Positions 8,509 through 17,418 are shown, counted from the stretch's first letter. The stretch is DNA of 64,000 nt from Modicisalibacter sp049808615 (GCF_049808615.1 NZ_JBNCAN010000002.1:159793-223792); one strand, 5' to 3'. Numbers and translations: made by a program. The notes: a model not told the origin generated them from the sequence alone.

Positions 8509-9762
8509 TCAGCGTTCACTGGGGGTAGGGCGTTCGCCGACCTCGATCTCGACTTTCTGTATCTCGCCGTTGCGCATCAGGGTGGCGGGTACGGTGGTGT
8601 TGGGTTCGACATCGGCGATGTCCGCCATGGCAACCCGTGGGTCGAGGATCGGCTTGCCATTGATGGAAAGCAGTATGTCACCTTGCTGCAAGCCGGCGCG
8701 TTGCGCAGGGCTTGCCGGCACCACATTGGCCACCACCACGCCCTGGGCGGCATTCAAGCCGAACGAGGCGGCCAGGTCCGAGGTGATCTCCTGGACTTCC
8801 AAGCCTAGCCAGCCGCGAATCACACGTCCCTTACGCACCAGCTCGTCGAGAATCTCGCGGGCCACATTGGTCGGAATGGCGAAGCCAATGCCTTGAGAAC
8901 CGCCGGAGCGCGAGAAGATGGCGGTATTGATCCCGACCAAGGATCCTTCGGCATTGATCAAGGCGCCCCCGGAATTACCCGGATTGATGGCCGCGTCGGT
9001 CTGAATGAAGTCCTCATAGGCCGATAGCCCCAACTGATTGCGGCCGGTGGCGCTGATGATCCCCATGGTCACGGTCTGGCCGACCCCGAAAGGGTTGCCG
9101 ATCGCCAGGCTGACATCACCTACTGCGGCACTTTCCGAATCCACCAGGCTGATGACCGGTAGATCGTCAAGATCGATCTTGAGCACGGCCAGGTCGCTTT
9201 CCGGATCGGTGCCGATCACCTTGGCCAGTGTCTCGCGGCCATCGCGCAGCGCTACCTGAATCTGGTCGGCACCACGAATCACATGATGATTGGTCAGCAC
9301 ATAGCCCTCATCACTGACAATGACGCCCGATCCCAGGCTGGATAGCATACGCTGACGGCTAGGCATCTCTTCGCCGAAGAACTGGCGAAAGAACGGGTCC
9401 GACATCAAAGGGTGCTGTTCACGTTCGACGACACGGGAGGAGTAGATGTTGACCACCGCCGGCGCCGCCTTCTCGACGGCACTGGCATAGCTCGCGGGGC
9501 CGGTGCGCCGTGACAAAGGCGCGGCCTCGAGCAGTTCTGGTGCGGGGCGTGAGATAGGTGCCAGCTTCAATGTCGGTGCGATCGCATCACCTTCACCACT
9601 TGCCTGGGAGGGCAATGACAAGGGAGGCGTCTCGGGTATTGGCAGGGCCGGTTCAGGGGAGGATGACCGATCAAGCAAGCGGGGAAACTGGTTGAGTAGT
9701 ACCAGGGCCAGGAGTACACCGCTGATCACGGGCCAGATGAGTGGCTTGATAAAGCGACGCAT
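8509..9762 (-). CDS. algW: Site-1 envelope-stress protease, AlgW/DegS family
   Basis: Inner-membrane-anchored periplasmic serine protease that starts regulated cleavage of an anti-sigma factor of the RseA/MucA type. A signal-anchor helix spans residues 8-25. The trypsin-like domain has the catalytic triad His160 (TNHHV), Asp190 (SDLAVLKI) and Ser264 (NPGNSGGAL). One PDZ domain follows (about 315-405, RGWLGLEVQ). At 417 residues it is longer than E. coli DegS (355) because of a Pro/Ser/Ala-rich linker at about 31-95. One PDZ domain and a membrane anchor argue against DegP/DegQ. The position beside hisD matches algW of pseudomonads. Confidence 0.88.
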   Translation of the reverse strand: MRRFIKPLIWPVISGVLLALVLLNQFPRLLDRSSSPEPALPIPETPPLSLPSQASGEGDAIAPTLKLAPISRPAPELLEAAPLSRRTGPASYASAVEKAAPAVVNIYSSRVVEREQHPLMSDPFFRQFFGEEMPSRQRMLSSLGSGVIVSDEGYVLTNHHVIRGADQIQVALRDGRETLAKVIGTDPESDLAVLKIDLDDLPVISLVDSESAAVGDVSLAIGNPFGVGQTVTMGIISATGRNQLGLSAYEDFIQTDAAINPGNSGGALINAEGSLVGINTAIFSRSGGSQGIGFAIPTNVAREILDELVRKGRVIRGWLGLEVQEITSDLAASFGLNAAQGVVVANVVPASPAQRAGLQQGDILLSINGKPILDPRVAMADIADVEPNTTVPATLMRNGEIQKVEIEVGERPTPSER

Positions 9763-9879
9763 GCAAGGTCCTTGATTGAAAAAAGAGTCGGCGGCTCGTC
9801 GGCTCGAAGCGAGAGGGAGCGCCCGTTACAATGGTCGAAAGTGTATCACTACAGGGCGTTGACTGCCCGGAGGAAACCG

Positions 9880-10656
9880 ATGATAGCGCGTGATCGACTG
9901 GTGAATGTGTGCGACGAGTTATTGTGCCCGGAGGGCTTCAAGGATTATACCGTCAATGGGTTACAGGTGGCCGGGCGCGAGCGGATCGGTAGGGTCATGA
10001 GCGGTGTCACTGCCTGTCAGGCCTTGCTGGACGAGGCTGTACGCTGGGAAGCCGATCTCGTGCTCGTTCATCACGGCTACTTCTGGAAGAATGAGCCGGT
10101 CACCATCACGGGTATGAAGCGCCGTCGTCTGGCTACATTGCTTGGTAGCGACATCAATCTGCTGGCGTATCATTTACCCCTGGACGCTCATCAGGAAGTG
10201 GGCAATAACGCTCAGTTGGCGGCGAAACTGGGATTTCAGGTGCTAGGCTGCGCCGATGGGGAGCTAGGCACGGGGCTGGTGTGGCTGGGTACACCGGGAG
10301 AAGCGATGGCTCGAGGAGTCGCCATTGATAGCCGTGCTCTGGGTCGGCATTTGTCCCGGCAACTGGGTCGCGAGCCAATGGTAGTGGTGGGTCATGAGCG
10401 CAGGATCGAGCGGGTCGCCTGGTGCACCGGCGGGGCGCAGGAAATGATTGGTTTGGCTTACGATGCCGGTGCCGACGCTTTCATTTCCGGTGAAATCTCC
10501 GAACGCACCACGCATCTGGCGAGGGAGATGGGCATCAGTTATTACGCCGCTGGCCACCACGCCACCGAGCGCTACGGCGTTCAGGCTTTGGGTGAATGGC
10601 TGGCCAGCCACCACGGCATCGAGCATCGCTTCGTGGATATCGATAATCCGGCATGA
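9880..10656 (+). CDS. Nif3-like dinuclear metal-centre protein (YbgI/DUF34)
   Basis: Member of the Nif3/YbgI family, a toroidal hexamer with a two-metal site; some members relate to GTP cyclohydrolase type 1 metabolism but the reaction is uncertain. The start at 9880 (MIARDRLVNVCDELL) follows GGAGGAAA and gives 258 residues, close to YbgI (247); a longer upstream frame is poorly conserved-looking. Metal ligands visible are VLVHHGYFW near 65-73, the LPLDAHQEVGNN loop and the C-terminal AAGHHATERYGVQAL. Confidence 0.9.
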   Translation: MIARDRLVNVCDELLCPEGFKDYTVNGLQVAGRERIGRVMSGVTACQALLDEAVRWEADLVLVHHGYFWKNEPVTITGMKRRRLATLLGSDINLLAYHLPLDAHQEVGNNAQLAAKLGFQVLGCADGELGTGLVWLGTPGEAMARGVAIDSRALGRHLSRQLGREPMVVVGHERRIERVAWCTGGAQEMIGLAYDAGADAFISGEISERTTHLAREMGISYYAAGHHATERYGVQALGEWLASHHGIEHRFVDIDNPA

Positions 10657-10662
10657 CGTCTT

Positions 10663-10687
10663 GCCGGGATGGGTGTCTCACCCCGGC
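10663..10687. terminator. GC-rich hairpin between convergent genes
   Basis: GCCGGG at 10663-10668 pairs with CCCGGC at 10682-10687, with further partial pairing inside. It sits between the convergent Nif3-like and zapG genes. No clear U-run follows on either strand, so it is only a candidate transcription end. Confidence 0.3.
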
Positions 10688-10707
10688 GATCATCAGTTTC
10701 GCGGCGA

Positions 10708-11175
10708 TTAGTAACGAGCAGGTGGCGCGGGTTGCTGTTCGGCTTCGTTGGACTGATGCAAACCGAAATCTTCAGATAGCGTGCCCCGATTGCCATCGGC
10801 ATAGTCGCGCGGGGTTTCCAGCGTCTCAGCGGTATCTTCTTGGGCCGATTCATCCGAAGCAGCGTCACCCTGATCGGTCAATTGCCGCTTGAGTCGGGGA
10901 TCGTCGCTCAGACGCTCGGCACCCTGGACCACTTGCTGCTCGAGCTCTTGGCTCTGGCGCTGAATTCCCTTGACCAGTTGAGTGACACTGATGAAATGAT
11001 CGTTGAGAGTGTCTCTCACCTGGCTGAGTTCCAGCTCGGTCTCGGCCAAGCGTTGGCGCACCTTTTGATTGCGCGCCACATTGGCGTTGAGCAGATGATA
11101 GCCTATGGCGCCAATGCCGATGCCTGCCAGCAAGCTGGCAATGGCCAGGATCCAATTGATGTTACCTTCGTACAC
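10708..11175 (-). CDS. zapG: Cell-division associated membrane protein ZapG (YhcB/DUF1043)
   Basis: Small inner-membrane protein with one N-terminal helix (ILAIASLLAGIGIGAIGYHLL, about residues 9-29), a coiled-coil stretch (about 35-90: RQRLAETELELSQVRDTL and further) and an acidic, Pro-ending tail. This matches YhcB/ZapG, which interacts with divisome and envelope-synthesis proteins. 155 residues against about 132 in E. coli; the extra length is the acidic tail. Neighbouring zapE and algW fit the E. coli order (zapE-zapG-degQ/degS). Confidence 0.88.
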   Translation of the reverse strand: MYEGNINWILAIASLLAGIGIGAIGYHLLNANVARNQKVRQRLAETELELSQVRDTLNDHFISVTQLVKGIQRQSQELEQQVVQGAERLSDDPRLKRQLTDQGDAASDESAQEDTAETLETPRDYADGNRGTLSEDFGLHQSNEAEQQPAPPARY

Positions 11176-11522
11176 GTCCTTCCCCTTTAGTAAACACTGA
11201 ATAAATGTCTGCGCGTCTCGATCACTGCGTTACGCGGTGATAGGGCGCCAACCCGGTCGGAATCCTCACATATACCCCATATGTTGCGGTTCCTGTGCTC
11301 GGGGCGCCTTGTGCTTGAAACGCTCGTCGATTTCTTCAGCGCTTCCTTTATTTTCTGTTTTACGCCAACTCAAGAACCGTCGGCCCAGGCGCCAGCGTAT
11401 TATACGGGGTAAGACGCAAGGAGGGTCAATGCGTCCGGGACAACGCTTCTCCTGCTTACACAGGCCTCTTCGGGCAGCGTATAATTCTGCTTCCACTCAA
11501 TTCCAGGATTAAAGCAGGGTTC
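11176..11522. other. Divergent intergenic region zapG/zapE (347 bp)
   Basis: Non-coding stretch between divergent genes. Apparent open frames inside it have no family-like composition. It contains one good sigma70-type promoter facing zapE (listed separately). No RNA gene or repeat was recognised. Confidence 0.6.
11456..11485 (+). promoter_or_regulatory. Candidate sigma70 promoter for zapE
   Basis: TTACAC at 11456-11461, an 18-base spacer, and a perfect TATAAT at 11480-11485. The zapE ATG is 37 bases downstream, so the leader would be about 30 nt. Confidence 0.6.
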
Positions 11523-12701
11523 ATGCGCGCGACAATGACCTCTTCCGAGGCGGCATCTTCTCGTCCTCCCATGGCACGCTATCGTGATGATCTCGAACGT
11601 GATGGCTTCGAATACGACCCTGCCCAGGAAAAAGCCGTCCAGCACCTGCAGCGTCTATACGATGAGTTGCTGGCGACACCGCGCCAGACCCTGGTGGCAA
11701 GCACCGCTGACAAGGGGGTGAAGTCACGGGTCAAGGGTTTCTTGGGCAGGCGTCGTTCATCACCGGCAACGCCAGCGTTGCCCGAGGTCAAGGGGTTGTA
11801 TTTCTGGGGTGGCGTAGGCCGGGGCAAGACCTACCTGGTCGATACCTTCTACGATGCCTTGCCTTTCCCGGACAAGATGCGAACGCACTTTCACCGTTTC
11901 ATGCAGCGGGTGCATAACGAACTCGGCCACTACAAAGGGCAAAAGAACCCTCTCGATCTGATTGCCGGCAAGTTCGCCCGAGAGGCGCGGGTGATCTGTT
12001 TCGATGAGTTCTTCGTCAAGGACATTACCGATGCCATGATCCTGGCTAATCTGCTCGAGGCGCTGTTCGCCAATGGCGTCGTGCTGGTGACGACGTCCAA
12101 CATCGTGCCGGACGATCTTTATCGGGACGGCTTGCAGCGTTCGCGCTTCTTGCCGGCGATCGAACTTCTCAAACGGCATTGCAACGTGGTCAATGTGGAT
12201 TCGGGTATCGATTACCGCCTGCGGGCGCTCGAACGTGTCGAGCTGTTCCATGTGCCTTTGAGTGCCGAAGCCACCCGTCTGCTTGAGCAGAGTTTCCGTG
12301 CCATCGCCGGTGCAGAAGGAGAGAGAGAAACGGCGATCGAAATCAATCATCGCCTGTTGACTGCTCGTCGCGAACATGAGGACGTCGTCTGGTTCGACTT
12401 TGCCATGTTGTGCGATGGCCCGCGCAGCCAGAACGACTACATCGAACTCGCGCGCGACTTTCATACCGTGCTGGTCTCGGATGTGCCACGCATGGGGCCC
12501 TCAAGCGAAGACCAGGCCAGGCGTTTCATCAGCATGGTCGATGAGTTTTACGATCGTGGCGTCAAGCTGCTGATGTCCGCTGCAGCACCCATCGAACAGT
12601 TGTACCACGGTGACAAATTAGCCTTTGAATTCGAGCGTACTCTATCCAGGCTTCAGGAGATGCAGTCGCGGGAGTATTTGGCGCTCCCGCACCAGCCTTG
12701 A
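11523..12701 (+). CDS. zapE: Cell division ATPase ZapE (AFG1-like)
   Basis: AFG1-type ATPase that associates with the Z-ring during constriction in E. coli. 392 residues. Walker A is GGVGRGKTYLVD near 97-108, Walker B is ICFDEFFVKDITDA near 160, and VLVTTSNIVPDDLYRDGLQR holds the sensor. C-terminal DEFYDRGVKLLMSAAAP is family-typical. The ATG at 11523 is used; in-frame ATGs at 11535 and 11571 remain possible because the N-terminus is poorly conserved. Confidence 0.93.
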   Translation: MRATMTSSEAASSRPPMARYRDDLERDGFEYDPAQEKAVQHLQRLYDELLATPRQTLVASTADKGVKSRVKGFLGRRRSSPATPALPEVKGLYFWGGVGRGKTYLVDTFYDALPFPDKMRTHFHRFMQRVHNELGHYKGQKNPLDLIAGKFAREARVICFDEFFVKDITDAMILANLLEALFANGVVLVTTSNIVPDDLYRDGLQRSRFLPAIELLKRHCNVVNVDSGIDYRLRALERVELFHVPLSAEATRLLEQSFRAIAGAEGERETAIEINHRLLTARREHEDVVWFDFAMLCDGPRSQNDYIELARDFHTVLVSDVPRMGPSSEDQARRFISMVDEFYDRGVKLLMSAAAPIEQLYHGDKLAFEFERTLSRLQEMQSREYLALPHQP

Positions 12702-12726
12702 TCCAGGTCCAAAGCGTCAATACTTC

Positions 12727-12755
12727 TTAACCTCGGCGCTGACGTCATGTATAAT
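12727..12755 (+). promoter_or_regulatory. Candidate sigma70 promoter for rplM-rpsI
   Basis: TTAACC at 12727-12732, a 17-base spacer and a perfect TATAAT at 12750-12755. This is a strong-looking promoter about 110 bases upstream of rplM, as expected for a ribosomal protein operon. Confidence 0.65.
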
Positions 12756-12771
12756 GCGCCCTCGCTCGACA

Positions 12772-12797
12772 GTTGCCATTTTCAAGACGGTGGCAAC
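12772..12797 (+). promoter_or_regulatory. Leader hairpin of rplM mRNA
   Basis: GTTGCCA at 12772-12778 pairs perfectly with TGGCAAC at 12791-12797 (12-base loop), inside the predicted rplM leader of about 100 nt. E. coli rplM is translationally autoregulated by L13 through its leader; whether this hairpin serves that role is inference. Confidence 0.35.
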
Positions 12798-12865
12798 CAA
12801 GAAAAATAGGGATGGTCCGTTGTCGCAAGGCACGAGACCCAATGAATCAATTGGTGATTGAATCC

Positions 12866-13294
12866 ATGAAGACGTTCACTGCTAAGCCGCAGTCCGTCCA
12901 GCGTGACTGGTACGTCGTCGATGCTGCGGACAAGACGCTCGGTCGTCTGGCTACCGAAATCGCTCGCCGCCTGCGCGGCAAGCACAAGCCGGAATACACT
13001 CCCCACGTCGATACCGGCGATTACATTGTCGTGATCAATGCCGAAAAGGTTCGTGTGACCGGCAACAAGGCCCAGGCCAAGACCTATTATCGTCATACTG
13101 GTTATCCGGGCGGCCTGCGCTCGATGTCCTTCGAGAAGATGATCGGGCATGCGCCGGAGCGCGTCATCGAGTTTGCCGTCAAGGGCATGCTGCCTAAGGG
13201 GCCGCTGGGCCGCGCCATGTATACCAAGCTCAAGGTCTACGCAGGCACTCAGCATCCTCATGCCGCTCAGCAGCCTCAAGAACTGAACCTTTAA
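12866..13294 (+). CDS. rplM: Large-subunit ribosomal protein L13
   Basis: Early-assembling 50S subunit protein. The start at 12866 (MKTFTAKPQSVQRDWYVVDA) gives 142 residues, identical in length to E. coli L13; the frame is open further upstream but that part is the leader. Core motifs: DKTLGRLATEIARRLRGKHK and the VYAGTQHPHAAQQP C-terminus. rpsI follows 13 bases later. Confidence 0.97.
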   Translation: MKTFTAKPQSVQRDWYVVDAADKTLGRLATEIARRLRGKHKPEYTPHVDTGDYIVVINAEKVRVTGNKAQAKTYYRHTGYPGGLRSMSFEKMIGHAPERVIEFAVKGMLPKGPLGRAMYTKLKVYAGTQHPHAAQQPQELNL

Positions 13295-13307
13295 GGGATA
13301 TTACGCC

Positions 13308-13697
13308 ATGTCACAGCAGTACTACGGTACCGGGCGCCGCAAAACTTCCACGGCCCGTGTGTTCCTCAAGCCGGGCACCGGCAAGATCACCGTCAACAAT
13401 CGCGAAGTGGCCGACTACTTTGGTCGTGTCACCGCTCAAATGGTGGTACGTCAGCCGATGGAACTGACCCAGACCGGGGAGCAGTTCGATGCCTACATTA
13501 CCGTGTGTGGTGGTGGTGGTTCAGCGCAGGCCGGCGCCATTCGTCACGGTATCACTCGCGCGCTGATCAATTACAACGAGGAGTTCCGCAAGCCTCTGCG
13601 TGAAGCCGGGTATGTAACCCGGGATGCACGTGAGGTCGAACGTAAGAAGGTCGGGCTGCGTAAAGCGCGCCGGCGTCCTCAGTTCTCCAAGCGCTAA
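13308..13697 (+). CDS. rpsI: Small-subunit ribosomal protein S9
   Basis: 30S subunit head protein whose C-terminal tail reaches the P-site tRNA. 129 residues. The N-terminus YYGTGRRKTSTARVFLKPG and the terminal RRRPQFSKR (Lys-Arg at the end contacts tRNA) are diagnostic. Second gene of the rplM-rpsI operon, ended by a strong terminator 24 bases downstream. Confidence 0.97.
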   Translation: MSQQYYGTGRRKTSTARVFLKPGTGKITVNNREVADYFGRVTAQMVVRQPMELTQTGEQFDAYITVCGGGGSAQAGAIRHGITRALINYNEEFRKPLREAGYVTRDAREVERKKVGLRKARRRPQFSKR

Positions 13698-13720
13698 CGG
13701 CGTTTACACAGGTGCGACAA

Positions 13721-13754
13721 AAACGCTCAACCGCAAAAGGTTGAGCGTTTTTTT
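13721..13754 (+). terminator. Rho-independent terminator after rpsI
   Basis: Perfect 12-bp stem: AAACGCTCAACC (13721-13732) with GGTTGAGCGTTT (13739-13750), loop GCAAAA, followed by TTTT within a run of T. Confidence 0.92.
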
Positions 13755-13829
13755 ATGCCTTTCATTGATTTAGCGCAAGCGACGGTGTCAGGTTGAGCAG
13801 TGCTAGCTTGTGTTGAAGAGAGCCTTTTC

Positions 13830-13857
13830 TTAACATGGCGGCATTTCATACTAATAC
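13830..13857 (+). promoter_or_regulatory. Candidate promoter for petABC
   Basis: TTAACA at 13830-13835, a 16-base spacer and TAATAC at 13852-13857, about 60 bases before petA and downstream of the rpsI terminator. Plausible but not tested. Confidence 0.4.
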
Positions 13858-13916
13858 GCCGCGAGGTTTCTTTTTTCGTGGTGAGTGGCAGGTGTGTTGA
13901 TGGGAGAAACCATAAG

Positions 13917-14513
13917 ATGGCAGATAGCGGCGTAAACAAGGGGAGACGCCGTTTCCTCGTCGGCGCGACCGCAGTGGTGGGAGCGGTCGGTGCAGTCGGG
14001 GTAGCGGTTCCCTTTTTGGCGTCTTGGCAGCCCAGTGCCAAGGCAAGAGCGGCAGGTGCCCCGGTCGAGGCCGATGTGTCCAAGCTGGAACCCGGCCAGC
14101 AGATGACCGTCGAGTGGCGCGGCAAACCGGTGTGGTTGGCACGCCGCGATGACGCCGCTATCGAACGCATCAAGGAAATCAATCCTTCGCAGCTCCGCGA
14201 TCCCGAGTCCCAGGCACCGCAGCAACCCGATTACGTGGATCCGGTACTGCGTTCGATCAAACCTGAATACATCGTGCTGATCGGTATTTGTACGCATCTT
14301 GGCTGCGTGCCCTCCTATCGTCCCGAGCCTGGGGCCGCGGATCTCGGCGGCGACTGGCCTGGTGGTTACTTCTGTCCGTGCCATGGCTCGCGTTTCGATC
14401 TGGCTGGGCGGGTGTTCACCGGTGTGCCGGCGCCCTTGAATCTTCTGGTGCCGCCCTATCGTTTTGAGACCGACACGACCATCGTGGTCGGTGAAGATCA
14501 GGAGGCGAGCTGA
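13917..14513 (+). CDS. petA: Ubiquinol-cytochrome c reductase Rieske iron-sulfur subunit
   Basis: Rieske subunit of cytochrome bc1 (complex III). The start at 13917 (MADSGVNKGRRRFLVG) gives 198 residues and places a twin-arginine RRRFLV motif before the transmembrane helix (about 13-36). The [2Fe-2S] ligands are in CTHLGC and CPCHGS, with the following GRVFTGVPAPLNLLVPPY loop. The frame is open upstream but that extension overlaps the promoter region. TGATG overlap with petB. Confidence 0.96.
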   Translation: MADSGVNKGRRRFLVGATAVVGAVGAVGVAVPFLASWQPSAKARAAGAPVEADVSKLEPGQQMTVEWRGKPVWLARRDDAAIERIKEINPSQLRDPESQAPQQPDYVDPVLRSIKPEYIVLIGICTHLGCVPSYRPEPGAADLGGDWPGGYFCPCHGSRFDLAGRVFTGVPAPLNLLVPPYRFETDTTIVVGEDQEAS

Positions 14514-15772
14514 TGGCTAATCCGAACAAGGCCAAGGCCGATAGCGGTTTCATGCGCTGGGTGGATGATCGTTTTCCGGCCACTCAGATGTGGAAAGAGC
14601 ATCTCGCCGAGTATTATGCGCCCAAGAACTTCAATTTCTGGTATTTCTTCGGTTCCCTAGCGATGCTGGTGCTGGTCAATCAGATCCTCACCGGTGTGTG
14701 GCTGACCATGAGCTACAACCCGACTGCCGAGGGGGCTTTTGCCTCCATTGAGTACATCATGCGTGATGTGGAATACGGCTGGCTCATACGCTATTTGCAC
14801 TCCACTGGGGCCACGGCCTTCTTCGTGGTGGTCTATCTGCACATGTTCCGCGGCATGATGTATGGCTCCTACAAGGCACCTCGGGAATTGATATGGGTGT
14901 TCGGCATGTGCATCTACCTTGCACTGATGGCCGAAGCCTTCATGGGCTATCTGCTGCCCTGGGGTCAGATGTCCTATTGGGGCGCCCAGGTGATCATCTC
15001 GCTGTTCTCGGCGATCCCGGTGATCGGTGACGATCTGACTCAGTGGATTCGCGGCGACTACCTGATTTCCGGTATTACGCTGAACCGCTTCTTTGCCCTG
15101 CATGTGGTGGCATTGCCGATCGTCATCTTGGGACTGGTGGTCCTTCACATCATTGCCTTGCACGAGGTAGGGTCCAATAACCCCGACGGTATCGAGATCA
15201 AGGACAAGAAGGATGAGACCGGCAAGCCCCTCGATGGCATCCCGTTCCATCCTTATTACACCGTCAAGGATATCGTTGGCGTTGCCGTTTTCCTGTTCGT
15301 GTTCGCTGCGGTGATCTTCTACTTCCCGGAAGGGGGTGGATATTTGCTGGAGAAACCCAATTTCCAGCCTTCTGATCCGCTCGTGACACCCGCGCATATC
15401 GCGCCGGTCTGGTACTTCACGCCGTTCTACGCCATTTTGCGCGCCATCACCTTCTCGCTGTTCGGCCTCGACTCGAAGTTCTGGGGGGTGATCATGATGG
15501 GCGCGTCCATTGCCATTCTGTTCGTGCTGCCCTGGCTCGATCGCAGCCCGGTTCGTTCGATGCGTTACAAGGGCTGGATTTCTCGCATCATGCTGGGGCT
15601 GTTCGTGATCAGTTTCATCATACTGGGGTATCTGGGCACACAAGCGGTGTCTCCCGGGCGCACGTTGCTCGCCCAGGTCTGCACGGTCGTCTACTTCGCC
15701 TACTTCGTGCTGATGCCGATCTATACCCGGTTCGAGAAAACCAAACCGCTACCGGAAAGGGTGACTGGCTAA
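14513..15772 (+). CDS. petB: Cytochrome b subunit of complex III
   Basis: Membrane cytochrome b that carries both b-type hemes and the quinol sites. 419 residues, one continuous polypeptide (not split b6/IV). Eight or so hydrophobic helices; heme-ligand helices show LHSTGATAFFVVVYLHMFRG and FALHVVALPIVILGLVVLHI; the Qo-site PEW-type motif appears as PVWYFTPFYAILRA. Translationally coupled to petA and petC (TGATG, TAATG). Confidence 0.96.
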   Translation: MANPNKAKADSGFMRWVDDRFPATQMWKEHLAEYYAPKNFNFWYFFGSLAMLVLVNQILTGVWLTMSYNPTAEGAFASIEYIMRDVEYGWLIRYLHSTGATAFFVVVYLHMFRGMMYGSYKAPRELIWVFGMCIYLALMAEAFMGYLLPWGQMSYWGAQVIISLFSAIPVIGDDLTQWIRGDYLISGITLNRFFALHVVALPIVILGLVVLHIIALHEVGSNNPDGIEIKDKKDETGKPLDGIPFHPYYTVKDIVGVAVFLFVFAAVIFYFPEGGGYLLEKPNFQPSDPLVTPAHIAPVWYFTPFYAILRAITFSLFGLDSKFWGVIMMGASIAILFVLPWLDRSPVRSMRYKGWISRIMLGLFVISFIILGYLGTQAVSPGRTLLAQVCTVVYFAYFVLMPIYTRFEKTKPLPERVTG

Positions 15773-16545
15773 TGAAAAAGCAACTATGTGCACTGCTCTT
15801 CGCGCTGGTACCCCTTACCGTGCTGGGGGCCGGTGAAGAAAATGTCCATCTCGACGAGATGAATCCTGACCTGCATGACAAGGCGTCATTGCAAAACGGC
15901 ATGAAGCTCTTCACCAACTACTGCATGGGCTGCCATTCTCTCGAGTACCAGCGCTACAGCCGGGCGGCAGAGGATCTGGACATTCCCCAGGAACTGGTCG
16001 AGGAGAATCTCATTTTCGATGAGGATCTGGCCTTCAACGACCAGATGCGCGTCGCCATGGACGGAAACGATGCGGAAGGCTGGTTCGGTGCCGCGCCGCC
16101 CGACCTGAGCCTCACCGCGCGTCTGCGTGGCACGGATTGGATCTATACCTACCTGCGTAGCTTCTACAAGGATCCTGAGCGTCCTTGGGGCGTCAACAAC
16201 ACGGTATTCCCTTTGGTGGGTATGCCCAATGTGCTGGAGCCCTTGCAGGGTACTCAGGAAATGGTCTGTGCGCAGACTGAAAAGGCGACGGCACCGGATG
16301 CCGAGCTCGATCCGCTGTCGGGACTCTATAAATCCTGTCACGTGTTGCAGGTAACCGAGCCCGGCGAGATGGAGCCAGCGGAGTTCGATCAGGCCATGTG
16401 GGACCTGACCAACTTCCTGGCCTATGTCGGTGAGCCGTCAAAGCTGCAGGCTCAGTCACTCGGGCCCAAGGTGCTGATCTTCATCTTCATCTTCGGCGTG
16501 ATCGCGTACTTCCTCAAGCGTGAATACTGGCGCGATATTCACTAG
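15772..16545 (+). CDS. petC: Cytochrome c1 subunit of complex III
   Basis: Membrane-anchored c1 heme protein passing electrons to soluble cytochrome c. Sec signal peptide (1-19, LCALLFALVPLTVLGAG), heme motif CMGCH at about residues 52-56, Met ligand region FPLVGMPNVLEPL, and a C-terminal anchor helix VLIFIFIFGVIAYFLKREYW. 257 residues. Last gene of the operon, followed by a terminator. Confidence 0.96.
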   Translation: MKKQLCALLFALVPLTVLGAGEENVHLDEMNPDLHDKASLQNGMKLFTNYCMGCHSLEYQRYSRAAEDLDIPQELVEENLIFDEDLAFNDQMRVAMDGNDAEGWFGAAPPDLSLTARLRGTDWIYTYLRSFYKDPERPWGVNNTVFPLVGMPNVLEPLQGTQEMVCAQTEKATAPDAELDPLSGLYKSCHVLQVTEPGEMEPAEFDQAMWDLTNFLAYVGEPSKLQAQSLGPKVLIFIFIFGVIAYFLKREYWRDIH

Positions 16546-16565
16546 AAAATTGTGTCAGGGAGGGT

Positions 16566-16602
16566 AAAAGGGCGCATGGCTCATCCGTCATGCGCTCTTT
16601 TT
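16566..16602 (+). terminator. Rho-independent terminator after petC
   Basis: AGGGCGCATG (16569-16578) pairs with CATGCGCTCT (16589-16598; one G-U pair), preceded by AAA and followed by TTTT. Confidence 0.88.
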
Positions 16603-16726
16603 GTATCGGATGTCGGTGTGGATCAACCTTGCTGAACCGAAGCCTGTCGATTTCGACTGTGTACGACACGCGGTTCGGGCTGACGTGTTATCATTCTGGC
16701 TTTGAATTCAAGCGAGGAAGTGTTTC

Positions 16727-17353
16727 ATGGGTGTAGTGGCTAAACGGTCATCGATGACCTTCTATTCCGGTAGTCACGACCATTACAGCCATCGCGTGAG
16801 AATCGTGCTGGCGGAAAAAGGGGTCGCGGTGGATATCGTCGATGTCGATGAGGATAACCGGCCCGCCGAACTGGCGGATCTCAATCCGTACAACAGCGTC
16901 CCCACCTTGCTGGATCGTGATCTGGTGCTTTATGAGTCCAAAGTGATGATGGAGTACCTGGACGAGCGCTTTCCTCATCCGCCCTTGCTGCCCGTTTATC
17001 CCGTCGCTCGGGCCCAGAGTCGCTTATGGATGCACCGTATCGAGCGAGAGTGGTGCCCATTGGTGGAAGAGGTTCTCCACTCAGGCAAGAAGGATGCGGA
17101 GCGAGCCCGCAAAGAATTGCGCGAAAGCCTGATAGGGATCACCCCGATCTTCGACGATATGGACTTCTTCATGAGCGAAGATTTCTCGCTGGTCGATTGT
17201 TGCATTGCACCGATCCTCTGGCGTTTACCCATTCTGGGCATCGAGCTACCCGAGAAGCAGGTCACACCGCTGATCGGTTACATGGAGCGCTTGTTCAATC
17301 GGGATGCCTTCAAGGCGTCGCTGTCCGAGGCCGAGCGCGAAATGCGGCCCTGA
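16727..17353 (+). CDS. sspA: Stringent starvation protein A
   Basis: GST-fold RNA-polymerase-associated regulator of stress and starvation responses. 208 residues: N-terminal thioredoxin-like half (MTFYSGSHDHYSHRVRIVLAEKG, NPYNSVPTLLDRDLVLYES) and C-terminal helical half with the PHP-like surface region. The ATG at 16727 has GAGG 9-12 bases upstream; a second in-frame ATG nine codons later (MTFYSG) also fits the family. Forms an operon with sspB. Confidence 0.94.
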   Translation: MGVVAKRSSMTFYSGSHDHYSHRVRIVLAEKGVAVDIVDVDEDNRPAELADLNPYNSVPTLLDRDLVLYESKVMMEYLDERFPHPPLLPVYPVARAQSRLWMHRIEREWCPLVEEVLHSGKKDAERARKELRESLIGITPIFDDMDFFMSEDFSLVDCCIAPILWRLPILGIELPEKQVTPLIGYMERLFNRDAFKASLSEAEREMRP

Positions 17354-17418
17354 CAAGCGCATCAACGTGCCGTTGAAAAACGATCATCGATCACACATCA
17401 ATTCCAAGGGGGCAAGCC

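Noticed and set aside
11237..11512. Open frames on both strands in the zapG/zapE intergenic region
   Set aside because: They overlap a good promoter, have Arg/Pro/Gln-rich random composition and no ribosome-binding site.
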